From the NCBI GenBank assembly GCA_002432945.1, contig DJHE01000025.1, forward strand, positions 23,456 to 39,191: a DNA stretch of 15,736 nt, read 5' to 3'. Below the pieces are notes generated by a model. The model was not told the DNA's origin. It was given only the letters and a program-made list of their open reading frames with translations, and did not search any database. Both the position numbers and the translations under genes were made by a program. Below, in pieces: positions 1 to 6,593 of the stretch (within the stretch, counting starts at the first letter, position 1; each line of letters starts with the position of its first letter). Origin of the DNA: Synergistaceae bacterium UBA5827 (lineage in GTDB: Bacteria; Synergistota; Synergistia; Synergistales; 79-D21).

Positions 1-697
1 GCTTCATGATGATGGCCCCTTCAGCGAAGTAGGAGGGGATGAAGAGAACATCCGGCTTCTTGCTGATGATCTCCGTCAGCTGGGCCGTGAAGTCCTGGTC
101 GCCGGAGTTGTAGTTCAGCTTCGCAACGATCTTTCCGCCCATCTTCGTGAAGGACTTCTCGAAGAAGTTTGCCAGCCCGACGCTGTAGTCCTGAGAAACG
201 TCGATAAGGACGGCGGCATTCTTCGCCTTCATCTTCTGGAAAGCGTAGGTGGCTGCACCGGCGCCCTGGAAGGGGTCGATGAAGCACGTGCGGAAGATAT
301 ATTTCTTTCCCTGGGTAACGAGGGGGTTCGTGCAGGAGGTGCCGAGCTGCGGGATTCCCGCCTTCTCCGAGATTTCTCCGCCAGCCATGGCCAGCGATGA
401 TCCGTAGGTGCCGATGATCGCGACGACCTTTTCCCTCTCGATGAGGCGCTTGACCGCGTTGGCCGCCTCGACCTTGTCGGACTTGTTGTCGACCACGATC
501 AACTCGACGGTCTTCCCAAGGATTTTCGGAGCCTCCTTGTGAGCCATCTTGACGCCGTCCAGCTCAAGCTGGCCGCCGAAACCCATCTGTCCCGTCAGCG
601 GAAGGAAAACGCCAATCTTAACCGTATCGGCAGCAAAAGCGCTTGCCGCCAGGACCAGAACCAGTGCAATTGCCAGACCCACTTTCCCAAACTTCAT
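1..697 (-). CDS. ABC transporter substrate-binding protein, branched-chain amino acid (LivJ) type, 3' end cut by window edge
   Basis: The 232 visible residues are the N-terminal part of a periplasmic binding protein of the leucine/isoleucine/valine type, which captures a ligand and delivers it to an ABC permease. The start is ATG at 697, preceded by GGAGGAGG. Residues 1-22 form a signal peptide (Lys at 2 and 5, a Leu/Ala/Val core, cleavage after AFA). The mature protein opens with the family pattern DTVKIGVFLPLTGQMGFGG, followed by the lobe-I signatures VELIVVDNKSD and IIGTYGSSLAMAGG and later the lobe-II region QDYSVGLANFFEKSF. Family members are about 370-390 residues, so roughly 150 are missing and permease genes may lie beyond position 1. 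The ligand cannot be told; such proteins bind amino acids, amides or short peptides. It follows kbl by 103 bases on the same strand; co-transcription is possible but unproven. Confidence 0.93.
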   Translation of the reverse strand, partial: MKFGKVGLAIALVLVLAASAFAADTVKIGVFLPLTGQMGFGGQLELDGVKMAHKEAPKILGKTVELIVVDNKSDKVEAANAVKRLIEREKVVAIIGTYGSSLAMAGGEISEKAGIPQLGTSCTNPLVTQGKKYIFRTCFIDPFQGAGAATYAFQKMKAKNAAVLIDVSQDYSVGLANFFEKSFTKMGGKIVAKLNYNSGDQDFTAQLTEIISKKPDVLFIPSYFAEGAIIMK

Positions 698-800
698 GCG
701 AGTACCCCTCCTCCACAAAGGTTTAATCTTCAACCCTAAAGCTTAAGAAGAATTCTACACGATGACCGGCATGATTCATAGGGGGAAATACGTATTCCGC

Positions 801-1988
801 CTAAGCCGGGACAAGCCCCATTTCCCGCCCGACCGTTGCAAAAACGCTCGCGGCCATCTCAAGGTCCGCAACCTCGTGGGCAGCGGAAACCATGACCCGT
901 ATACGGGCGGTCCCCCTTGGAACAGTCGGGAAAGCAATGGCCTGGGCAAATATTCCCTCCTCGAAAAGGCGTGCACTGAATGCTTTGGCGACAGAGGCCT
1001 CCCCCAGGATGACCGGCGTGATCGGGGTCTCGCTATGCCCGATGTTGAAACCGTTCTTCTTCATCAGTTCCTTGAAGAGCTTGCCGTTCGACCAGAGGCG
1101 GCGGACGAGATCATCGCTTCCCTGGAGAATCTCTACCGATGCAAGGTTCGCCGCAATATCGGGGACCGTGAGGGCACTGCTGAAAAGATTTGGACGGGCC
1201 TTCTGGCGCAAATAATCGATCAATTCTCCCGTTCCCGAGATGAACCCTCCCACCACGCCGAATGCCTTGGAAAGGGTTCCCACTTCTACATCAACCCGCC
1301 CGTGGAGGCCGAAATGATCGACAATTCCCCTTCCCCCCCGCCCAAGGACCCCCTCCCCATGGGCATCGTCTACCATTATCATGGCCCCGTAGGCCTCCGC
1401 TGCTTCCACAAGTTCGGGAAGAGGAGCGATATCTCCGTCCATGGAGAAGACTCCGTCTGTGACCACCAGCTTGCGGCAGGGGTCATCCTTCCGGCTCTCG
1501 AGGACTTCCCTGAGGCCAGAAGGGCTGTTGTGCGGATAGCGCAGGATCGACGCACCGCTAAGCTTGCAGGCATCGATGATCGAGGCATGGTTCAGCTCGT
1601 CGCTGAAGATAAGGTCCCCCTTGCCCACGAGCGGGGGAACGGCGGAAAGGTTTGCGCAGAATCCCGACTGGACCGCCATGGCGGCTTCCGTCCCCTTGAA
1701 ATCCGCCAATTTCTTCTCCAGGTCGACATGCAGGCTCAGTGTGCCTGCAATCGTCCTGACCGCACCGGGACCTACCCCGAACGCGTCGATCATCGCCCGG
1801 GCGCGGTCACAGATCCTCTTGTCACTGCATAGGCCGAGATAGTTGTTCGAGCAAAGGTTCAACCTCCTGCGACCTTCAATGGTGACCCAGGGTCCCTGGG
1901 CGCTTTCGATCGTGCGAATGTTCGTGTATAACCCTTCAGCCTTAAGCCTGGCCAATTCCTCGCTTATGAACCGCTTTTCGACGGACAT
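801..1988 (-). CDS. kbl: glycine C-acetyltransferase (2-amino-3-ketobutyrate CoA ligase)
   Basis: This is a cytoplasmic PLP enzyme of the alpha-oxoamine synthase family, 395 residues, the normal length. The family condenses or cleaves amino acids with acyl-CoA; Kbl interconverts glycine plus acetyl-CoA with 2-amino-3-ketobutyrate in threonine breakdown. Visible motifs are LCSNNYLGL (about 45-53), NHAS (133-136), the PLP-binding VDDAHGEGVLG (206-216) and the Schiff-base lysine K241 in VGTLSKAFG. ATG at 1988 is preceded by GGAGGAGA. The closest subtype is the acyltransferase annotated as Kbl in Thermus and Bacillus; 8-amino-7-oxononanoate synthase (BioF) is the main alternative, but no biotin genes are nearby. 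No threonine dehydrogenase gene is adjacent. It lies 48 bases after nrdG and may be read both from the nrd operon and from its own weak promoter. Confidence 0.85.
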   Translation of the reverse strand: MSVEKRFISEELARLKAEGLYTNIRTIESAQGPWVTIEGRRRLNLCSNNYLGLCSDKRICDRARAMIDAFGVGPGAVRTIAGTLSLHVDLEKKLADFKGTEAAMAVQSGFCANLSAVPPLVGKGDLIFSDELNHASIIDACKLSGASILRYPHNSPSGLREVLESRKDDPCRKLVVTDGVFSMDGDIAPLPELVEAAEAYGAMIMVDDAHGEGVLGRGGRGIVDHFGLHGRVDVEVGTLSKAFGVVGGFISGTGELIDYLRQKARPNLFSSALTVPDIAANLASVEILQGSDDLVRRLWSNGKLFKELMKKNGFNIGHSETPITPVILGEASVAKAFSARLFEEGIFAQAIAFPTVPRGTARIRVMVSAAHEVADLEMAASVFATVGREMGLVPA

Positions 1989-2025
1989 GTTCTTTCTCCT
2001 CCTTCGAAATAGGCTTCCGGTAGAG

Positions 2026-2031
2026 ATTATA
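2026..2031 (-). promoter_or_regulatory. possible -10 box upstream of kbl
   Basis: A perfect TATAAT lies on the minus strand between nrdG and kbl, about 38 bases before the kbl start. No convincing -35 hexamer is present 16-18 bases upstream (the best is TGAGGG), so this is a candidate only. It could give kbl expression independent of nrdR. Confidence 0.3.
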
Positions 2032-2037
2032 TCCCTC

Positions 2038-2727
2038 CTAGCCTCTCACCCTCACCCCTTGCAGGGCTCCCGAGATCTCGTCCCTTTTAGGGGAAGCAGT
2101 CTCGCGGAGTGAAGGGTCCAGCGCGTTGGCCGGTTGAAAAAGCTGGACGATCCACCGCTGGTCACCGTCCAGCTGGGTCCGGATCCTGTGCAGGTCTGCC
2201 ATGGAAAGCAGTCCAGGAACATAAGTCGTCCTCAGTTCAAGGGAAATCCCGCTTGACTTCAAAAGATCGAGGGAGGCACGAACCCTTTCCGTATCGACGG
2301 GCACTCCGGCCAATTCGGCATACTTCCCCCAGGGCGCCTTTATGTCCATTGCCACCGCATCAACCAACCGATCACCGAGAAGGGCTTCTAGAACCTCCGG
2401 GTGAGACCCGTTAGTGTCCAGCTTCACAGGCAGTTTCGCCACGTTTCGAAACCATGAAAGCAGTTCCGCGAGACGCGCAAAAAGTGTGGGTTCGCCTCCG
2501 CTCACCACCACACCGTCGAGGAAGTCTTTTCGCCGAAGGATATCCGAAAGGACCGGCTTGGGATCAATACCCTCAGCCAAACCCGTCGCAAGGGGCGCGT
2601 TGTGGCAGAAGGGGCACCGGAAATTGCACCCCGGGAGGAATACAACGGCGGCTACCCGCCCTTCCCAGTCAAGGAAAGAAGTGGGGAGGTAGCCGCCAAT
2701 CAGGGGAAATTCAGGAATCTGAAGCAA
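2038..2727 (-). CDS. nrdG: anaerobic ribonucleoside-triphosphate reductase activating protein (radical SAM)
   Basis: This radical-SAM activase uses a 4Fe-4S cluster and S-adenosylmethionine to install the glycyl radical on NrdD. The cluster motif is C34-x3-C38-x2-C41 (GCNFRCPFC), preceded by the hallmark TSFLDWEGRVAAVVF and followed by the SAM-binding VSGGEPT; the later VAMDIKAPWGKY is also typical. It belongs to the longer NrdG2 subtype rather than the short E. coli form. I place the start at TTG 2727, giving 229 residues beginning MLQIPEFPLIGG, because the open frame further upstream lies inside nrdD in another frame and has no family resemblance. GGGTGG sits 9 bases before this TTG. The gene overlaps the nrdD end by 17 bases, consistent with translational coupling. 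Confidence in the product is high; the exact start is moderate. Confidence 0.93.
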   Translation of the reverse strand: MLQIPEFPLIGGYLPTSFLDWEGRVAAVVFLPGCNFRCPFCHNAPLATGLAEGIDPKPVLSDILRRKDFLDGVVVSGGEPTLFARLAELLSWFRNVAKLPVKLDTNGSHPEVLEALLGDRLVDAVAMDIKAPWGKYAELAGVPVDTERVRASLDLLKSSGISLELRTTYVPGLLSMADLHRIRTQLDGDQRWIVQLFQPANALDPSLRETASPKRDEISGALQGVRVRG

Positions 2728-4840
2728 CGGGGATAGCCACCCTTGTCCTGTCCCGAAGTTCAGCCCTTTTACCAGCGTTCCAGGAGGAAGTCCGCGTGAA
2801 GTAGCCGGTGATCCGGGTGATCCCGTCAACATTGGCGCTCTCGCAGGCAGGGCACTGCTCCTTGAGGCCACGGACCACCTTTCCGCAATCATTGCAAACG
2901 GTGAATTCAGGACTGAAGGCAACCTGTGCGCTCTCGGAGTGAAGGAAAATCTTCCTTACGAAGGAAGCCAGGGCACCGGGATCCGGCTGATGCTCCCCAA
3001 GCCAGACATGGGTGATGGCCCCCGCTTTGATCATGGGGTGGAACCGGCCTTCCTCAAGAACTTTCTCGACCGGGTCCATCGAAACGTCATAAGCGAAATG
3101 GCTGCTGTTCGTATAGTAAATCTCCCCGGTTTCGCGATTCCCACGGATAAACCTGCTCGCCTGGTCGGGGAAATACCGCAGGTCAAGCTTGGCCATGCGG
3201 TAGGCCGTGCTTTCCGCCGGTGTTTGCTCAAGCACGATTTTCAGGCCGTACCGGCTCGACAGTTCCTCGCACTTCAGCTCCATGAACTTGATCACCGCGA
3301 GCGAAAATTCCATCGCCTTGGGATCCTCGTGCAATTCAAAACCAGTCATTGCCTGGGCCAACTCATTGAGGCCAAGGATGCCGACGAGGTGGCTGGCCTT
3401 CTTCATCCTGATGTAGTTTTCCCCATCATGGTCAACACAGAGGGTATTCAGAGGCCCCCTTTTCCCCAGGGAGAGGATCTCCTCGAGAAAGTGCCTTTTC
3501 TCCAGGTGAGCACGCCCCGCCAGTTCCATCTCGCGGTCAAGGAGATCGAACATCAGGTCCGGATCCGCACCGCTCCGGTATGCGAGGCGCGGAAGGTTGA
3601 TCGTCACGTTCTGGAGCGCGCAGTAACGCATTTTCCAGGGCATATGTGCTTCTTCAAGGTCTTCCGGCGTAAGTTCGAAGCTTAGCCGGCAACACTCGGA
3701 AAGCTTGGCCACACCTCCCCGGTCGAAGACGAAGTAGGTGTTGCCCTTTTCGGAAGCGACGAGGCAGGCCAGCTGCAACATCTCTTCCCAGCCGGGCTCC
3801 TTGAAGAAGTCGTCGGTGATATGCAGAAGGGGCTTCGGGAAAAAGAAGGGCTGTCCCCGGCTGTCGCCCTCGAGGTAGACCTCCATGAGGGCTTTGAGGA
3901 ATCGTTTCGATTCCGGGGCGTAATCGGCATACGTCTTCCCGGTGGTCAAGCCTCCCGGCCCGATCGCTGGCACGTCACGGAAATGTTTCGGAATCTCGTA
4001 ATAAAGGTTGATGTCGGTAAAGGCAACCTGCCCGCCCCGGCCGCCCGCGAGCTGGTTGAACTCGAACACCAGCATCTGGGCAAGCTGCTTCAGCCTTTCG
4101 TCGGGTTCGCCGGCAATGTACGGGGCAAAGAAAACGTTAACGGCGTCCCACCCGATCGCCCCGGCAAAGTTGTTCTGCAGGACGGAGGTCATTTTCAAAA
4201 CGTGGGCAAGAAGAACATCTCCATGCTTGGCGGGAGCGGAAATGCTCGTGATGCAGGGGAAATTGAGGCCGTATTTCTCGACGTAGGCCATGCTCTGGCC
4301 GGAACAATAAGGCCGGTTGATCATCCCGAGATCGTGCAGGTGAAGATCACCTGAAAGATGCGCTTCCGCGATGTCGGGGGAGAATACTTTCGTAAGGGCA
4401 TACTCTTTCAGGACCATCTCGGCGATCGAGAGGTTGATCGATTCCGGGTTGTGCGTCGTATTGCTGTTTTCGTGGTTCGGAGACAGCATCATCGATTCCA
4501 GGTCGTAAAGCGGGATACCGATGCGGCTGTGATCCTTCAGCTTTGCGTCGAGCCCTCTCTGGAAGAGCTTGACGTTTACCATCTCGCGGATGAGGGTCGT
4601 CGTGACCTGTTCCCTGTTGCACCGGACGAGGTCCTCTTCCACTTCGGCCGCGATTTCACCAGCCAACTGGGGTTCGACCCCAGCCTCCACGATCAGGGCT
4701 TTCTGGATGCGTTCCGCTTTCCAGGGAGATCTTTCTTCCTGCGCCAGGGCGTCGACCATCAGGAGAAGATCCGTCGATTCGGCCCGGCTTCCGAAAAGCT
4801 GCATCTGCCGCCCGGCAAGGATTTCGGCGTTATCGGCCAT
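2711..4840 (-). CDS. nrdD: anaerobic (class III) ribonucleoside-triphosphate reductase
   Basis: This glycyl-radical enzyme reduces ribonucleoside triphosphates to deoxyribonucleotides in anaerobic cells; it has 709 residues, normal for the family. Residues about 20-100 form an N-terminal ATP-cone-like region (ending in LIREMVNVKLFQRGL) without a recognisable KRDG start motif. The catalytic domain includes DLHLHDLG (165-172), the active-site region RPYCSGQS with C179, and FNQLAGGRGGQ. The C-terminus holds a zinc site (C649, C652, C663, C666) and the glycyl-radical loop RITGYF, with the radical glycine near 679. ATG at 4840 is preceded by AAAGGGA at 8-base spacing and overlaps the nrdR stop by 11 bases; ATG at 4849, also in frame, is an alternative. 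NrdG, encoded next, activates it. No oxygen-dependent class I genes are seen here. Confidence 0.97.
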   Translation of the reverse strand: MADNAEILAGRQMQLFGSRAESTDLLLMVDALAQEERSPWKAERIQKALIVEAGVEPQLAGEIAAEVEEDLVRCNREQVTTTLIREMVNVKLFQRGLDAKLKDHSRIGIPLYDLESMMLSPNHENSNTTHNPESINLSIAEMVLKEYALTKVFSPDIAEAHLSGDLHLHDLGMINRPYCSGQSMAYVEKYGLNFPCITSISAPAKHGDVLLAHVLKMTSVLQNNFAGAIGWDAVNVFFAPYIAGEPDERLKQLAQMLVFEFNQLAGGRGGQVAFTDINLYYEIPKHFRDVPAIGPGGLTTGKTYADYAPESKRFLKALMEVYLEGDSRGQPFFFPKPLLHITDDFFKEPGWEEMLQLACLVASEKGNTYFVFDRGGVAKLSECCRLSFELTPEDLEEAHMPWKMRYCALQNVTINLPRLAYRSGADPDLMFDLLDREMELAGRAHLEKRHFLEEILSLGKRGPLNTLCVDHDGENYIRMKKASHLVGILGLNELAQAMTGFELHEDPKAMEFSLAVIKFMELKCEELSSRYGLKIVLEQTPAESTAYRMAKLDLRYFPDQASRFIRGNRETGEIYYTNSSHFAYDVSMDPVEKVLEEGRFHPMIKAGAITHVWLGEHQPDPGALASFVRKIFLHSESAQVAFSPEFTVCNDCGKVVRGLKEQCPACESANVDGITRITGYFTRTSSWNAGKRAELRDRTRVAIPVASDS

Positions 4841-5306
4841 TCTTTTCATCCCTTTCTTCCAGGAGTTTTGAAATTTCTCGGGTGAAGCTGGAAAGGTCGG
4901 TGAATTCCCGGTAAACCGAAGCGAAACGGACATACGCCACCTGGTGAAGCGACCTTAGTTTTTCCATCGCCAATTCTCCGACACGGACACTCGAGATTTC
5001 TCCCTGTCCCGCGTTTCGCAGGGAATCCTCGATTTCGGCAACCGCTTCTTCAATCCTCTCCAGGGGAACCGGGAGTTTCTCGCAGGATTTCGCCATCCCC
5101 TTCAGGAGCTTTTCCCTGTCAAATGCCTCCCTGCGCCCGTCCTTCTTGACCACCCAGAGGAACGTTCTCTGTTCAAGCCGCTCGTAGGTCGTGAAGCGTG
5201 AACCGCATGAAACGCATTCCCGCCTTCGGCGAACGATACGATCCTCGTCTGCCGTTCTTGTCTCTATCACGCGGGTGTCACCAGCTCCACAATTAGGGCA
5301 TCGCAA
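4830..5306 (-). CDS. nrdR: transcriptional repressor NrdR
   Basis: NrdR is a zinc- and ATP/dATP-binding repressor of ribonucleotide reductase genes; 158 residues is a standard length. The N-terminal zinc ribbon is C3-P-N-C6 with C31-V-S-C34, followed by the basic stretch RIVRRRREC. An ATP-cone domain spans about 50-138, opening with WVVKKDGRREAFDREK. The start is TTG at 5306, giving the canonical MRCPNCG; the ATG at 5301 is in another frame. GGGGGGTG lies 5 bases upstream as ribosome-binding site. It is the first gene of the nrdR-nrdD-nrdG unit. A sigma-A-like promoter and a possible NrdR box stand directly in front of it, suggesting autoregulation in response to dATP. Confidence 0.97.
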   Translation of the reverse strand: MRCPNCGAGDTRVIETRTADEDRIVRRRRECVSCGSRFTTYERLEQRTFLWVVKKDGRREAFDREKLLKGMAKSCEKLPVPLERIEEAVAEIEDSLRNAGQGEISSVRVGELAMEKLRSLHQVAYVRFASVYREFTDLSSFTREISKLLEERDEKNGR

Positions 5307-5314
5307 GCAAGCAC

Positions 5315-5330
5315 CCCCCAGATATAGTGG
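5315..5330 (-). promoter_or_regulatory. putative NrdR box
   Basis: The minus-strand sequence CCACTATATCTGGGGG matches the published NrdR-box consensus (ACACWATATATWGWGT) at 11 of 16 positions, with a nearly complete left half. It sits at the predicted transcription start and overlaps the ribosome-binding site of nrdR. NrdR boxes usually occur in pairs about 31 bases apart; the windows at exactly that distance on either side match only weakly (8/16 and 9/16). Treat this as plausible, not proven. Confidence 0.4.
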
Positions 5331-5337
5331 CTTTTCT

Positions 5338-5366
5338 ATTATAATCCGCTTTGAATGTTTTGTCTG
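5338..5366 (-). promoter_or_regulatory. sigma-A-type promoter for nrdR-nrdD-nrdG
   Basis: On the minus strand CAGACA (5366-5361) and a perfect TATAAT (5343-5338) are separated by 17 bases. The start point would be near 5331, giving a leader of about 25 bases before the TTG start of nrdR. It lies downstream of the gatB/yqeY terminator, so nrdR begins its own transcription unit. Confidence 0.6.
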
Positions 5367-5420
5367 GGTCCATGGATGGGATTTTTCTCCAGCTTATGGG
5401 ACTTAAAGACCTGGGAGGGG

Positions 5421-5452
5421 AAAAAACGGGGGATGCTTTTCCAGCATCCCCC
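5421..5452 (-). terminator. Rho-independent terminator after gatB/yqeY
   Basis: A perfect 10-base-pair stem (GGGGGATGCT / AGCATCCCCC, minus strand) with the 5-base loop GGAAA is followed by G and six T. It begins 26 bases past the gatB/yqeY stop and closes the heat-shock/translation block. This is the clearest terminator in the window. Confidence 0.93.
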
Positions 5453-5477
5453 ATAAAACAACGCTGATACCCGCCGT

Positions 5478-5939
5478 TTAAGGCCGGCCCTGTTCGAGGA
5501 TTTGCGTGACCGCGGCCCTGACCCTGCCGCCTTCTGCCCTGCCCTTGACCTTCGGCATAAGGATACCCATGACTCTTCCCATGTCTTTGGGGCTTTTTGC
5601 GCCAGCCTGGATCGCGGCTTCGAGAGCCATTGAGGCGAGTTCTTCATCGCCCAGTTGTTCAGGCATGTACCCTTCCAGGATACGGGCTTCGTCCAGTTCC
5701 CTGTCAGCCCTGTCGGAGACTCCGTGGGCGCGGTATTGTTCGCTCGCTTCGCGACGCTGCTTGATGAGCCTTTGCACGACGGCCAGGATTTCTTCTTCCG
5801 CCAGCTCCTTGTCCTTGCCCTTTTCGACCTGCGCCAACTGTAGCGCAGCCTTTAGCATCCGGAGCGTGCCCAACCGCATTTCGTCGCGACTTTTCATCGA
5901 AATAACGAGATCTTCCTGGATGCGCTTTCCCAGGTCCAC
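5478..5939 (-). CDS. GatB/YqeY domain protein
   Basis: A 153-residue protein of the YqeY family, which resembles the C-terminal tRNA-binding helical domain of amidotransferase subunit GatB. Its exact function is not settled; a tRNA-related role is usually assumed. Typical features are the N-terminal LGKRIQEDLVISMKSRDE, the charged helix VQRLIKQRREASEQY, ILEGYMPEQL, and the C-terminal KDMGRVMGILMPKVKGRAEG. Two tandem GTG codons (5942 and 5939) follow GGGGAGG. I prefer 5939 because its spacing is 7 bases and the resulting MDLGKRIQED lines up with the usual family start. It follows rpsU by 15 bases, the rpsU-yqeY pairing familiar from Firmicutes. Confidence 0.93.
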   Translation of the reverse strand: MDLGKRIQEDLVISMKSRDEMRLGTLRMLKAALQLAQVEKGKDKELAEEEILAVVQRLIKQRREASEQYRAHGVSDRADRELDEARILEGYMPEQLGDEELASMALEAAIQAGAKSPKDMGRVMGILMPKVKGRAEGGRVRAAVTQILEQGRP

Positions 5940-5954
5940 CACGAAACCTCCCCG

Positions 5955-6134
5955 CTAGGTGCGTTTGCGCTTCTTGGCCGCAGCCGCCCTCTTGAGTTTC
6001 TTCGCCTCACTCGGCTTCTGGTAGTGCTCATGGCGTCTCGCCTCACGCAAAACCCCCACTTTGGAGACTTCGCGCTTGAAACGCCGCAAGGCATCCTCAA
6101 TCGATTCGTTGTCCTTGCGAACGACAGTCGTCAT
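5955..6134 (-). CDS. rpsU: 30S ribosomal protein S21
   Basis: This 59-residue basic protein of the small ribosomal subunit is too short for many gene callers. The translation begins MTTVVRKDNESIEDALRRFK and continues with REVSKVGVLREARRHEHYQK, the S21 core that sits near the 3' end of 16S rRNA and helps mRNA binding at initiation. It ends in a Lys/Arg/Ala-rich tail. The start ATG at 6134 is preceded by AAGGGGGG at about 6-8 bases spacing. It lies 30 bases after hinT and 15 before gatB/yqeY, in one tight unit. Length and composition are normal for the family. Confidence 0.97.
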   Translation of the reverse strand: MTTVVRKDNESIEDALRRFKREVSKVGVLREARRHEHYQKPSEAKKLKRAAAAKKRKRT

Positions 6135-6164
6135 CCCGAATCCCCCCTTTCATGCCACCCACGC

Positions 6165-6506
6165 TCATCCCGGTGGCCAGCGGAACGATCGTCCCGCCAA
6201 CAGGTGCACGTGAAGGTGGGGGATAGTCTGCCCCGCCTGCGGGCCGCTGTTCACAACCAAGCGGTATCCCTTGTCTTCGCATCCGAGTTCCAGCGCAAGC
6301 TTCCTCGCCACGTCCATCAGTTTACTCCACAGGTCCGGGTCCGACACGGCAACAGCCGAGGGGACATGTTCCTTGGGAACGATCAGGATATGGGTCGGAG
6401 CTTGGGGAAGAATATCCCTGAAAGCCAGGACTTCGGGATCTTCGTAGAGAATCGCAGCCTTTCTGCGCCCCTCGACGATTTCACAGAAGACACAGTTTCC
6501 CGGCAA
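6165..6506 (-). CDS. hinT: HIT family (Hint-type) purine nucleoside phosphoramidase
   Basis: This small histidine-triad hydrolase acts on adenosine 5'-phosphoramidates; bacterial relatives also hydrolyse aminoacyl-AMP adducts. The catalytic triad motif is HLHVHLLAG near the C-terminus, preceded by NSGPQAGQTIP, and the protein ends in the typical WPPG. An N-terminal C-x2-C (NCVFCEIVEG) matches the zinc-binding subgroup. I choose TTG at 6506 (113 residues, MPGNCVFC), which matches the usual family start; GGGGTGA sits just upstream as ribosome-binding site. The frame stays open to ATG codons at 6539 and 6578, but these lie in or above a predicted promoter and have poor ribosome-binding sites. 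The product is secure; the start is inferred. Confidence 0.93.
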   Translation of the reverse strand: MPGNCVFCEIVEGRRKAAILYEDPEVLAFRDILPQAPTHILIVPKEHVPSAVAVSDPDLWSKLMDVARKLALELGCEDKGYRLVVNSGPQAGQTIPHLHVHLLAGRSFRWPPG

Positions 6507-6537
6507 GGAGTTCACCCCGTCCGTGCAGGATGGAGCC

Positions 6538-6566
6538 ATTTTATCCCAGCTTGCGGGTTGTAACAA
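6538..6566 (-). promoter_or_regulatory. putative promoter for hinT-rpsU-gatB/yqeY
   Basis: On the minus strand TTGTTA (6566-6561) and TAAAAT (6543-6538) are exactly 17 bases apart, in the 87-base gap between mtaB and the preferred hinT start. Transcription would begin near 6531, about 25 bases before the TTG start. This would give ribosomal protein S21 a supply independent of the heat-shock promoter. Confidence 0.5.
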
Positions 6567-6593
6567 TAGTCCTGCCATCCAATAATTGGAAAT

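Noticed and set aside
752..780. TAGAAT as -10 box for the substrate-binding protein gene
   Set aside because: No -35 hexamer lies at 16-18 bases (the best, TATGAA, matches 2 of 6), so I do not list a promoter in this 103-base gap.
787..796. AATACGTATT palindrome next to the kbl stop
   Set aside because: Only 10 bases with no flanking pairing and no T run; not a terminator and no known operator.
762..1832. 356-residue plus-strand open frame
   Set aside because: It is antisense to kbl, which has all family motifs and a strong ribosome-binding site. The plus-strand translation has no recognisable domain and arises from GC-rich codon bias.
2939..3685. 248-residue plus-strand open frame, and further ones at 3821-4354 and 4358-4885
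   Set aside because: All are antisense shadows of nrdD without a family signature or good start site.
4841..4933. Extended nrdD start at 4933
   Set aside because: The extra 31 residues lie inside nrdR, do not resemble NrdD N-termini, and the ATG at 4840 has a well-placed ribosome-binding site.
6579..6589. CCAATAATTGG inverted repeat between mtaB and hinT
   Set aside because: Five-base arms around one base are too short to support a regulator site or terminator.
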